A stretch of DNA of 32,750 nucleotides from Acidobacteriota bacterium. Its GTDB lineage: Bacteria; Acidobacteriota; Terriglobia; Bryobacterales; Bryobacteraceae. The position numbers were made by a program, and so were the translations under genes. Shown here in pieces: positions 15,975-23,346 of this stretch. Under the pieces are notes generated by a model, which was not told the origin of the DNA, did not search any database, and saw nothing but the letters and a program-made list of their open reading frames with translations. The stretch is from NCBI GenBank assembly GCA_025354885.1, contig JANXLY010000293.1, positions 1 to 32,750 of the forward strand, written 5' to 3'. Positions within the stretch are counted from its first letter, which is position 1; every line of letters starts with the position of its first letter.

Positions 15975-17180
15975 CTACTTGTTTTGAGCGGCAGCTGCTG
16001 CGACGGCACTGGAGATCCCGTTGCCAAACTGATTGACGACTTGAGTCAGTTTTCCGTTTTCAAAGACCATGTCGAGAAGTTTTTCGCTGAACATGCGTCG
16101 CCCATATTCATCCTTGAGAGTACCTACGATCTTTCGTGTTTTGATATCGATTACATCTCCGGAAGAGACATAGGCGAGGGTGCCATCGAGACTGATCGTA
16201 ATCCAATATGGACCCGCTGTAGTCTTAATGCTATCCATCTGGCGAGGCGGCATCTTGGTGTTGTCGAAAATATGGATGTATTGGTTGATGCCATCGACGA
16301 TCCAGACTTCCTTTTCGTCTGGCGTGAGGGCAATACCGTGACTGGGACAACCGTGCGGAATTCTGGGACGCGGACTTCCCTGCCAGTTCATCGGCCAGCC
16401 GAAGCCCTGTACTTCGACATGATGGATGATTTTGCCTGTTGCCACATCGGCGATTTCGAAACCCAGCAGGTTGTTGATGTTTGCGTAAATCCGGGATGAA
16501 TCGTGATTCAAGACGAAGGGTCTAATGTTGTCGCTGAAGGTAATTGTCTTAACGAGTGTGTGCCTGGTTGTTTCGGCAATTCCCATGACTTTCCCGTTAG
16601 GAGACATGAAGGCGAGTTTGCCGTCGGCGCTCAAATTGAGGTTGTGTGCGTTCGGGCTGAGGGGAGAGACTGCTTTGCCGATCAGCGCACCGGTTCTCGG
16701 ATTTACGACATACCAGAAGTCTTTCAGGTCGGAACCAACATACATGAAGGAGCCGTCTGGGGCGACTTGAGGGCGTTCGCAGCATTGGCCGTCGTAAGCG
16801 TTCTCCCAGACTTTTTTCTCGGTTGCCAAGTCGAATGCCGCCAAGCGGCCACGGGTGGCGACGTAGATCATCTGAGTGACGGTGCTAGCGGCAACGCCAG
16901 CGACCTGTTCCGAGTTCTTACTTGCCGGAACGTCCCAAGTCTGAATTCGCTTGACGAAGTTGTAGTTGTCCCTCGCGTCGAGAACTACGATGCCGGTGCC
17001 GTTACGATCTGCGGATCCTTCGAGAGTTCCGGGAAGAGTAACGTAGATCAGCTCTTTGTCGGGTGGTCCGTGAAGGTAGCTTTTGCGTTCGGCTTCAGTT
17101 CTCTGGCCATAGAGGGCCGACACGATGCAGAGACTGCCAAAGACCAGAATCATTTTCAAATTCAAGATAAGTCTTGTCAT
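15975..17180 (-). CDS. Exported YVTN-type beta-propeller protein
   Basis: The protein has 401 residues from ATG 17180. That start is set by the GGAGGAA ribosome binding site directly in front of it; the open frame continues to 17429 but without family-like sequence. After a signal peptide (MTRLILNLKMILVFGSLCIV, cut near SALYGQ) the body has repeated blades with the 'G..ivVlDardn' / 'v..i.vsPDG...yV' pattern: IVVLDARDNYNFVKRIQTWD, VAPDGSFMYVGSD, LNLSADGKLAFMS, IALTPDEKEVWIVDGINQYI and ISLDGTLAYVSSGDVID. This is the YVTN/PQQ-like seven-bladed fold, usually a binding scaffold or a cofactor-free quinoprotein relative. CQCC and PHGCPSH are cysteine-containing loops. The protein is probably periplasmic. 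The heme-motif protein follows 17 nt after. Confidence 0.85.
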   Translation of the reverse strand: MTRLILNLKMILVFGSLCIVSALYGQRTEAERKSYLHGPPDKELIYVTLPGTLEGSADRNGTGIVVLDARDNYNFVKRIQTWDVPASKNSEQVAGVAASTVTQMIYVATRGRLAAFDLATEKKVWENAYDGQCCERPQVAPDGSFMYVGSDLKDFWYVVNPRTGALIGKAVSPLSPNAHNLNLSADGKLAFMSPNGKVMGIAETTRHTLVKTITFSDNIRPFVLNHDSSRIYANINNLLGFEIADVATGKIIHHVEVQGFGWPMNWQGSPRPRIPHGCPSHGIALTPDEKEVWIVDGINQYIHIFDNTKMPPRQMDSIKTTAGPYWITISLDGTLAYVSSGDVIDIKTRKIVGTLKDEYGRRMFSEKLLDMVFENGKLTQVVNQFGNGISSAVAAAAAQNK

Positions 17181-17182
17181 GC

Positions 17183-17189
17183 TTCCTCC
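17183..17189 (-). promoter_or_regulatory. Strong ribosome binding site of the beta-propeller gene
   Basis: GGAGGAA on the minus strand is 2 nt from ATG 17180 and nearly perfectly complementary to the anti-Shine-Dalgarno sequence. It fixes the start there, 83 codons inside the open frame. Confidence 0.7.
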
Positions 17190-17433
17190 CATAATTTCAA
17201 CCACGTTTGCACTGCATTCAACCATTGACGCGGGCTTGTTAACTTTTTTCGTCGAGCGTGCGCGCTGAAAGAACAATCGCCTTCCTTGGTGCTGCGCAGT
17301 AATTGCTTGCAAGCAGAGCTTATCATGAGCAGAAAAAGGATTTGGCAGGGCATCCTGACACAACTCCCATACATGCTCCTCATGATTGTTTGGAGTTGGT
17401 CTGAGCGAATGGCTATGGATGACTGTCACGGGT

Positions 17434-18552
17434 TCACTGGAAATTGAGAAGCTTCAAGGCAGTTTCCCGGTAGAGGCTCTTGAGGGTCTCGTCGCCGAGT
17501 TGAAGTCCGTAGTAGGGCCACCAGATGCGGCCGGGGATGTATTCATCAGCAGTCTCAAGCAGGCGCCACCAGCCTTCGTACATTGACTTTTCACGACCCA
17601 TGTCGGTGCCAAACATCACACGATTGCGGTAGCGGTTGAGGAAGGCTCGAGCCGTATGTGGCTGACGACCAATCTCATAATCTCGAGCGGCGATATCGAG
17701 ATAAAGGTTAGGGTAGTGATCGAGAGTCTTTGCGAGGGCTGCCGTATTGTTGCCAATATTGCTGAGGTGACAAAAGATAAACGTCGTCTTTGGATGCTTT
17801 GCGAGCATACGATCTCTGGTGAGGAGCAATTCCTCGTAAGAGGAAACGTCTTTGCCGAAGAGATTGAAGCCCTGGAAGTCTGGAGACCTTTCCTGATTGG
17901 GGCCGAGCGCTTTCCAGTTGGAGGGGTGATCGGCGATGTGGATGTTAACCGGCAACTTCAACTCGGCGCTCTTTTGCCAAAACAGATCGAGTCGCGGATC
18001 GTCGATGTGGAGACGCTTATTACGAGGCAGCGCGTTTTTTTCGTTGCTCTGCAGCCCCCAGCCTTTGTCTGTCAATTCACCAGCGCCGCGAGCGCCTTTG
18101 CGGTAGCAGCGTTCCAGTTCCTTTGCGGCTCGTTGCGGATAGTCGGGAGCTTCGATGTCTTTGGTGTCGATGCCACACCAGACCTGAAAACGCTTTGGGT
18201 ATTTTTTCAAGAAGAGGTCGGCCTGACGATCAAAGTCTGGCCCGGTCGCTTCTGTGAAAACGACGGAGACCTCGATGCCAACTTCATCCATGGTTTTGAC
18301 CCAGGCATCGACGTCTGCGGGAGTCTTAATGCCGCTCATTGAGGAGTGGCTGTGCACGTCAATTGCGGGGAAACGCGGCTTGGCCAAGCGGGTATCTGGA
18401 ACCACCAACGATGACTCTGGAGTGTAGTCTTTCAGGCGAAGGGAATCCATCGGCCCCTCCTTGACGGGGATTCCGAACTTGACGACTGGAGGCTTGGGTG
18501 TTTGGGCTGGAAGCAGTGCGCTAAAAGTGATGATCAGAAAAATTCGAGACAT
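17434..18552 (-). CDS. Exported metal-dependent amidohydrolase (ACMSD-like fold)
   Basis: The protein has 372 residues from ATG 18552, with GGGAG upstream; a start at 18567 would overlap the previous gene. A signal peptide (MSRIFLIITFSALLPAQTP) precedes the TIM barrel. Metal-binding landmarks of the amidohydrolase-related family are present: H67 and H69 in FPAIDVHSHSS, a His in VNIHIADHPSNW, a His in TTFIFCHLSNIG and the Asp in VMFGTDMGRE. The family hydrolyses or decarboxylates small carboxylates through a divalent metal. The SMYEGWWRLLETADEY and PGRIWWPYYGLQLGD segments recur in acidobacterial and planctomycete versions whose substrate is unknown. The gene lies 12 nt from the previous gene, and the beta-propeller begins 253 nt on. 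Confidence 0.88.
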   Translation of the reverse strand: MSRIFLIITFSALLPAQTPKPPVVKFGIPVKEGPMDSLRLKDYTPESSLVVPDTRLAKPRFPAIDVHSHSSMSGIKTPADVDAWVKTMDEVGIEVSVVFTEATGPDFDRQADLFLKKYPKRFQVWCGIDTKDIEAPDYPQRAAKELERCYRKGARGAGELTDKGWGLQSNEKNALPRNKRLHIDDPRLDLFWQKSAELKLPVNIHIADHPSNWKALGPNQERSPDFQGFNLFGKDVSSYEELLLTRDRMLAKHPKTTFIFCHLSNIGNNTAALAKTLDHYPNLYLDIAARDYEIGRQPHTARAFLNRYRNRVMFGTDMGREKSMYEGWWRLLETADEYIPGRIWWPYYGLQLGDETLKSLYRETALKLLNFQ

Positions 18553-18563
18553 AGAGACTCCCG

Positions 18564-19550
18564 TCAATGCAAAGATTTTGTGCCGATCGGGTTGAGGGCC
18601 TCGCGATGCTTACGCGTTGCCTTTTCAACTTGTTCGGGGCTGGTGTAGGGCAGATATACGGCGCGCATTGCGAACTGATAGATGTGATTGGGTTCGAAAT
18701 TGGAAACGTAGAACTGGAAGTCCCAGGCGGGGTTCCCTGTGCCGCCGCCGGATGGTGATTGGGTGATGCGGACCTCATCTTTGGCGCGAAAGATCTGGAC
18801 GAAAGCGAGGCCGTGATTGACGCCGAAATACCATGGCTCGGAATAACGATGCTTGGAAAAGCTGTGGACCAGGGTTAGAGGGAAGGGCTCGTCATGAGGA
18901 AAGTTGCGAGCATCGGAGATGGATCGGTGTGTGGAAAGGATGCCGTGGGTCGGGGTGATGCCGCGAATCCAACTGCTGTTTTCACCACGAAAATGGATAT
19001 CGAGCGATTCGGGCTGCTGGATGTAGCTGGCCCAGAAGAGACCGATGTAGCTGTAGCGGAATGAAGGTTTGCGAGCCGCCACTTCGATGGTGAGTTGGAC
19101 GGTTCCGTCCGGGAGTAGTTCATAGCGTTGGCATGATTCGAGGGAGTGAAGGAAGGTGGGGGACTGGTAGAGTTCGACAGCGTGCTTGTTGATGACTCTT
19201 AGCTCCATAGGGTGGTTGCGAGGTTCGAATTGAGTCTTGCGATCGGATGGAATTGTGCCGTCGAGAATGTGTTCGAAGTTGAGACCTGCGTAGCCAGGAA
19301 CGAACAGGTTTTCGCCGCGCGTTTTGTGAGTGAGTTTTGCGACACCGCTATAGCCAGCGCGGTGGAGCGGCAGGATTGCGTCGTTGACAGCCGCGTTGTC
19401 GACGACCACTGCTTCTATGTTGCCGCGCTTGAGAACGACGTAGGATTTAGCGGGGCGAGTGTATTTGATTTTGGGGTTGGAGAGAGTGGTGACACTGAGC
19501 TGTTGGGCGATTAATGTGCTGGCGACCATGAGAGTGCTGAGCATCTGCAC
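18564..19550 (-). CDS. Exported protein of unknown family
   Basis: The protein has 328 residues. The N-terminus (MQMLSTLMVASTLIAQQLSV) is a short signal peptide. The body is beta-rich with regularly spaced aromatic residues: IEAVVVDNAAVNDAILPLHR, ENLFVPGYAGLNFEHILDG, FRYSYIGLFWASYIQQPESL, SEPWYFGVNHGLAFVQIFRA and WDFQFYVSNFEPNHIYQFAM. This pattern fits a carbohydrate-binding or sugar-lyase-like beta-sandwich, but I do not recognise a catalytic motif. It is the first gene of the minus-strand exported set and the amidohydrolase gene starts 12 nt after its stop, so both probably act on the same material outside the cytoplasm. It is divergent from the selenoprotein gene, with about 100 nt between the starts. 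Confidence 0.75.
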   Translation of the reverse strand: MQMLSTLMVASTLIAQQLSVTTLSNPKIKYTRPAKSYVVLKRGNIEAVVVDNAAVNDAILPLHRAGYSGVAKLTHKTRGENLFVPGYAGLNFEHILDGTIPSDRKTQFEPRNHPMELRVINKHAVELYQSPTFLHSLESCQRYELLPDGTVQLTIEVAARKPSFRYSYIGLFWASYIQQPESLDIHFRGENSSWIRGITPTHGILSTHRSISDARNFPHDEPFPLTLVHSFSKHRYSEPWYFGVNHGLAFVQIFRAKDEVRITQSPSGGGTGNPAWDFQFYVSNFEPNHIYQFAMRAVYLPYTSPEQVEKATRKHREALNPIGTKSLH

Positions 19551-19649
19551 AACGAGTGTACTATGTGTTCCAAGTTGCGCATTGGCGGAGCTAATTGATT
19601 TCTACTATTGCCTTTTGATTCGCAGATTGAGTAGTGTACAGAGATTCAT

Positions 19650-20246
19650 ATGGAACCGATGTTTCTCCCACAAGTTGAGGCGAACCCAGCGCCAGGGCCT
19701 TACGCCCATGCCATTACAGCGATGTTGAAGGCGGGCAATGAATACCCTCAGATCTGGCACCTGTTTGCTTTTCGCCCGAGTGCAACAGAGCATCTGGCGA
19801 AATTTACGCAAGAGATCATGCACGGGGATGCTCCGCTCAGCGCCGGGCTGCGAGAGCTGATTGCAGCCTTTGTTTCGACTCGCAATCATTGCCCGTTTTG
19901 ACTGAAATCCCATGCCGCAGTTGCGGCTGAATTATTGGGCAGCGAAGAAAAGGTGCGGGAGGTAGTTGCGGACTTTGAACAATCCGAATTGAGCGCTGCG
20001 GAGAAGGCGCTTTTCCGATTTGTGGACAAGGTGAACTCGAATTCGCCAAACATTACCGAGGCCGATATGAAGCCACTCTATAGCGAAGGCTGGGATGACG
20101 AACAGATCTACTATGCAATTACCGTGTGCGCGCTTTTCAATTTCTACAATCGCTGGATTGATGCCTCTGGCGTGCATGCGCTCTCGGATGAGGCGCATAG
20201 GGTGGGTGGGAAGCGGACTGCGCTAAATGGGTATGTTCGCAAGTAA
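19650..20246 (+). CDS. Probable selenoprotein: AhpD-like/CMD-family peroxidase with in-frame TGA (Sec84)
   Basis: Read through TGA 19899-19901, the frame gives 198 residues: M1 to K198, stop TAA 20244-20246. The family is the carboxymuconolactone decarboxylase/AhpD superfamily, uncharacterised peroxidase-related group: LSAGLRELIAAFVSTRNHCP, then SHAAVAAELLGSEEKVREVV, LSAAEKALFRFVDKV, ITEADMKPLYSEGWDDEQIY and ALFNFYNRW. AhpD uses a CxxCxxxH motif; here it is C81-P-F-U84-L-K-S-H88, so the TGA sits exactly where the peroxide-attacking Cys belongs. In family terms a Cys-to-Sec change raises reactivity. A hairpin fitting a bacterial SECIS follows 12 nt after. If TGA were a real stop, two broken halves would remain, yet both look selected. 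The 3' end overlaps the MFS gene. A pseudogene or sequencing error is the alternative. Confidence 0.8.
19899..19901 (+). other. In-frame TGA, probable selenocysteine codon
   Basis: This is codon 84 of the AhpD-like gene. It follows TGC CCG TTT (C-P-F) and precedes CTG AAA TCC CAT (L-K-S-H). One base change from TGC/TGT would give the ordinary CxxC motif, so both Sec and a point mutation fit; the hairpin behind it favours Sec. Confidence 0.75.
19909..19939 (+). promoter_or_regulatory. Candidate bacterial SECIS hairpin
   Basis: GCCGC (19914-19918) pairs perfectly with GCGGC (19923-19927) around a 4-nt loop, AGTT, with G in the second loop position followed by T. The loop starts 17 nt after the TGA. 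Published rules for bacterial SECIS elements ask for an apical loop beginning about 16-37 nt after UGA, with G in the first two loop positions, inside the coding sequence; all are met. A lower stem, CCCA (19909-19912) with TGGG (19936-19939), can close the structure with an asymmetric internal loop. The hairpin lies in a coding region with no protein-level reason to be palindromic. Confidence 0.65.
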
Positions 20247-21438
20247 CACTGAGGATGAAGGCTCGCTTCGGTATTTCGGCTGGCGAGTGGTGCTGGCAGC
20301 CAATCTTGGAGTGATGGTCAGTTTTGGATCTTTGCTGGTCTATACCTTCAGCGTGTTTTTGAAGCCTTTGACGAGCGAATTCGGTTGGAGTCGTGAAGCT
20401 GTTTCGCGGGCATTTGGATTGGCAGCGATGGCGGTGGCTTTGTTTTCCCCGCTGCTTGGAAGGGCACTGGACCGCTTTTCACCGCGTCGGATCGTGTTGC
20501 CCTGTGTGGTGGTTTTTGGCGCAGCGTTTGCATCCTTAAGTTTGTTGACAGCGAATCTCTGGCACTTGTATGGAGTGTTTCTGGTGCTGGGCATCGCGGG
20601 CAATGCGACGACACAAATGGGATATTCGGGCGCGATCGCGAGTTGGTTCAAGAAGCGACGGGGGCTTGCGTTTGCCGTGGTGATGGCAGGAGCGGGACTG
20701 GGATCGATCCTCTTGCCTATGGCGTCGCAGTCGCTGATTGAGAGTTTTGGGTGGCGGGTGGCCTATCTAATTTTGGGAGGCCTGGTATTGGCTGTAGGAT
20801 TGCCGCTGAGTGCCCGATATTTGCGAATGAAGAACAACGCGGAAAGGGTTGAGTATGAAGGCGCGACAGCAATAGAAGCCTTACGGCAGCGGAGTTACTG
20901 GATCCTTGTGGCAACACTGTTCTTGAGTTCGATTGCAGTGAACGGTGCAATTACACATCTGGTGGCACTGCTTACGGACCGCGGCATTTCAGCGGGAATG
21001 GCAGCTATGGCAGCTTCTGCACTGGGAGGAGCGAACTTTCTGGGGAGGCTGATAACGGGGGCTTTGCTAGATCGTTTTTTTGGGCCGCGAATTGCGTTCG
21101 CATTGTTGACTTCGATGGCTGCGGGGATCCTGTTGCTGGCGCGGGCGAGCAAAATCGAGGAGGGAATTTTGGCGGCGGCATTGATTGGATTTGGTTTGGG
21201 TGGAGAGGCGGATGTTACGCCCTATCTGCTGGCGAGATATTTTGGATTGCGAGCCTTCTCGACACTCTACGGTTTGTCCTGGACCTTCTATGCGATGGCA
21301 GGGGCTCTAGGGCCGGCGATTCTGGGGCGGGTATTTGATTTGACGCGATCCTACACGGAAGTGTTAAACGTAATGGCCGTAGCGACTCTGGTATCGGCGA
21401 TACTCATGCTTTGGATGCCACGATACAAACCGGAGTGA
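20227..21438 (+). CDS. MFS transporter
   Basis: The protein has 403 residues from ATG 20227 (ATG 20233 is the alternative) and about 12 transmembrane segments. It shows the MFS hallmarks of the oxalate:formate/monocarboxylate-like group: GWRVVLAANLGVMVSFGSLL near the start, GWSREAVSRAFGLA, the loop motif GRALDRFSPRR between TM2 and TM3, GYSGAIASWFKKRRGLA between TM4 and TM5, and GRLITGALLDRFF between TM8 and TM9. It moves a small organic anion or similar solute across the inner membrane by proton or solute coupling; the substrate is not readable. The start lies inside the selenoprotein gene (overlap 14-20 nt) and the stop overlaps the kinase start by 4 nt (GTGA), so all three are probably translated from one mRNA. 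Confidence 0.9.
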   Translation: MGMFASNTEDEGSLRYFGWRVVLAANLGVMVSFGSLLVYTFSVFLKPLTSEFGWSREAVSRAFGLAAMAVALFSPLLGRALDRFSPRRIVLPCVVVFGAAFASLSLLTANLWHLYGVFLVLGIAGNATTQMGYSGAIASWFKKRRGLAFAVVMAGAGLGSILLPMASQSLIESFGWRVAYLILGGLVLAVGLPLSARYLRMKNNAERVEYEGATAIEALRQRSYWILVATLFLSSIAVNGAITHLVALLTDRGISAGMAAMAASALGGANFLGRLITGALLDRFFGPRIAFALLTSMAAGILLLARASKIEEGILAAALIGFGLGGEADVTPYLLARYFGLRAFSTLYGLSWTFYAMAGALGPAILGRVFDLTRSYTEVLNVMAVATLVSAILMLWMPRYKPE

Positions 21439-22730
21439 AATCGCCATCAACTCGACTGGTTGCGGGAGTGTTGTTGACGCTGCTTGTAATCGGCGGCTAT
21501 GCAGGTTACACGCTGCACGCAGTGGAGAGAGTGCGACAGGTGCAGAGCGGCATCATTGAAAGAAATCGCAAGGCTTCGCTGCAGCTCATCCGAATACAGA
21601 GCGACTTGAATGCGCTGGCTCTTGCGATGCGGGACATGCTGGACAACCTGGATGGATATGGGCTGAGCGCTTGGGCGAGCCAGTTGCAGAGGATTCGCGA
21701 GAATCTGGATGACGCGATTCGGACGGAAGCAGCGTTGGTTGCAGGGAGGAGGAACCCGAAACAGACAGCGTATCTGGAGGCGAGTTTCCAACAGTTCTGG
21801 AGGGCCGTGGACGCGATGCTGGAAGAGGCAAGGGCGGGTAAGAACAATATCGCTCGCGAGGAATTGCAAAAGTCACTGCAGCCGCAACAAGAAGCATTGA
21901 GTGCACTCACCGCAAGGTTGCTGGTGGAGAACAATGCGCAGGAGCAAGAAGCGGGGCAGCAGATTGCTTTGATCTATGCGGAGATTGACCGGAACGCTTA
22001 TCAATTTTTGGGATTGGCGGCCGTCTTGGTAGTACTGATCAGCATGGCGATCATACGGTTCAATCGAGTTCACTTTGACCGCGTGACAGAGCTTTCGAAG
22101 CAGCGTAGTGAGTTGGCAAGAGAATTGATCTCGACTCAGGAATCAACCTTGCGGTCGATTTCGCGGGATTTGCACGATGAATTTGGGCAAATATTGACGG
22201 CGCTTGGAGCGATGTTGCGACGAGCAGAAGGAATGGCGCCGGAGAGCGCCTTTCACGAGCAGATTCGCGAGGCGAAGTTCGTGGTGCAGGAGACACTGGA
22301 AAAGATCCGCGCGTTGTCCCAATCGCTGCAGCCCGTGATTTTGGAGGAGCAGGGATTGGCGATGGCGGTGGAGTGGTATCTTTCGGTGTTTACGCGACAG
22401 ACTGGCATTGCCATACATTACGAGCCGGTGAAAGAGTTGCCAGAAATGGAGAGCTCGATTACCATCCACATCTTCCGGATTCTGCAGGAAGCACTGAACA
22501 ACGTGGCGCGGCACGCAAAGGTGAGCGAAGCGACGGTGCGACTGGGCAGGACCGGAGAGGATGTGTGGCTTGAAGTGGAAGACCACGGTGTAGGGATTGA
22601 GGATGCATTCAAGGCAGGCATTGGCCTTGCGGGGATGAGGGAGCGTGCGGAGTTGCTGGGTGGCAGATTGAATGTCGGAAAGCTGGACGGTTTGGGCACA
22701 GTGATCCGGATGGTGGTGCCTTATGCCTAA
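21435..22730 (+). CDS. NarL-type sensor histidine kinase
   Basis: The protein has 431 residues from GTG 21435, which overlaps the MFS stop by 4 nt; a TTG at 21411 in the same frame is less likely. TM1 covers residues ~9-27 (LVAGVLLTLLVIGGYAGYTL), then a helical periplasmic sensor of about 160 residues rich in Gln, Glu and Arg, then TM2 near FLGLAAVLVVLISMAIIRF. The phosphoacceptor H247 is in SISRDLHDEFGQILTALGAM, the HisKA_3 form. The ATPase domain has ALNNVARHAKVSEATVRLG (N box) and DHGVGIEDAF, then GIGLAGMRERAELLGG (G1/G2 boxes). It should autophosphorylate H247 and pass phosphate to the LuxR-type regulator next door, whose ATG lies 8 nt inside it. The periplasmic domain resembles a four-helix bundle ligand sensor; the ligand is unknown. 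Confidence 0.92.
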   Translation: MKSPSTRLVAGVLLTLLVIGGYAGYTLHAVERVRQVQSGIIERNRKASLQLIRIQSDLNALALAMRDMLDNLDGYGLSAWASQLQRIRENLDDAIRTEAALVAGRRNPKQTAYLEASFQQFWRAVDAMLEEARAGKNNIAREELQKSLQPQQEALSALTARLLVENNAQEQEAGQQIALIYAEIDRNAYQFLGLAAVLVVLISMAIIRFNRVHFDRVTELSKQRSELARELISTQESTLRSISRDLHDEFGQILTALGAMLRRAEGMAPESAFHEQIREAKFVVQETLEKIRALSQSLQPVILEEQGLAMAVEWYLSVFTRQTGIAIHYEPVKELPEMESSITIHIFRILQEALNNVARHAKVSEATVRLGRTGEDVWLEVEDHGVGIEDAFKAGIGLAGMRERAELLGGRLNVGKLDGLGTVIRMVVPYA

Positions 22731-23346
22731 GATTCGAGTGGTGGTAGTGGATGATCATGCGCTGGTGCGAAGAGGATTTCGTCGTTTGCTTGAAGACGAT
22801 GCGGAACTGGAAGTTGTCGGTGAGGCGACAGATGGAGATGAGGCGCTGGAACTGGTTTTACGAGAGAAGCCGGATGTAGTGGTTCTGGATTATGCGCTGC
22901 CAGGGCAGAACGGGGCGTTGACGGCGAGGAAGATTTTGGCAGTATTGCCGAAGACGCGGATCCTAATGTTGAGCATGCATGCCGAGACGAGTTATGTAGC
23001 GCGGAGCAGAGAGGCTGGGGCAATGGGATATCTGCTCAAGAATGCCCTGGATCTGGAACTAGTAGAGGCAGTAAAACAGGTGATGCTGGGTGAGTGGGTG
23101 CAAGACCCGCGACTGCAACAAGAGGTACTTGAGCTCAAGGCAAAGCGGGCGCTGAGTACCAGGGAATTGGAAGTATTGCAGCAGATCGTAGCAGGGAAAT
23201 CCAACAAGGAGATTGCGATGGCATTGAACCTGAGTGTGAACACGATTGCTGTGCACCGCGCAAACCTGATGGATGCTTTGCAAATCCGCAACACGGCAGA
23301 ATTGGTGGTTTATGCGATCCGGCATGGGCTGGTGAGCCTGACATGA
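22723..23346 (+). CDS. LuxR/NarL-family response regulator
   Basis: The protein has 207 residues. The receiver domain (1 to ~120) starts KIRVVVVDDHALVRRGFRRL, with D10/D11 in the acidic pocket, phosphoacceptor D56 in VVVLDYALPGQNG, T/S near LMLSMHAETSY and K in GYLLKNALDLEL. The LuxR helix-turn-helix (~142-200) reads LSTRELEVLQQIVAGKSNKE, then IAMALNLSVNTIAVHRANLM. It should dimerise on phosphorylation by the kinase encoded just upstream and activate transcription, most plausibly of its own operon and the receptor downstream. It overlaps the kinase gene by 8 nt and the CRTAC1 gene by 4 nt (ATGA). Confidence 0.93.
   Translation: MPKIRVVVVDDHALVRRGFRRLLEDDAELEVVGEATDGDEALELVLREKPDVVVLDYALPGQNGALTARKILAVLPKTRILMLSMHAETSYVARSREAGAMGYLLKNALDLELVEAVKQVMLGEWVQDPRLQQEVLELKAKRALSTRELEVLQQIVAGKSNKEIAMALNLSVNTIAVHRANLMDALQIRNTAELVVYAIRHGLVSLT

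Noticed and set aside
17181..17429. N-terminal extension of the beta-propeller protein by 83 codons
   Set aside because: It has no family-like sequence, and a strong GGAGGAA lies directly before ATG 17180, which also begins a good signal peptide.
19650..19901. A separate 83-residue protein ending at TGA, with an unrelated 103-residue protein after it
   Set aside because: Both parts belong to the same family in one continuous frame and the TGA falls exactly on a catalytic Cys position; treated as one selenoprotein gene.
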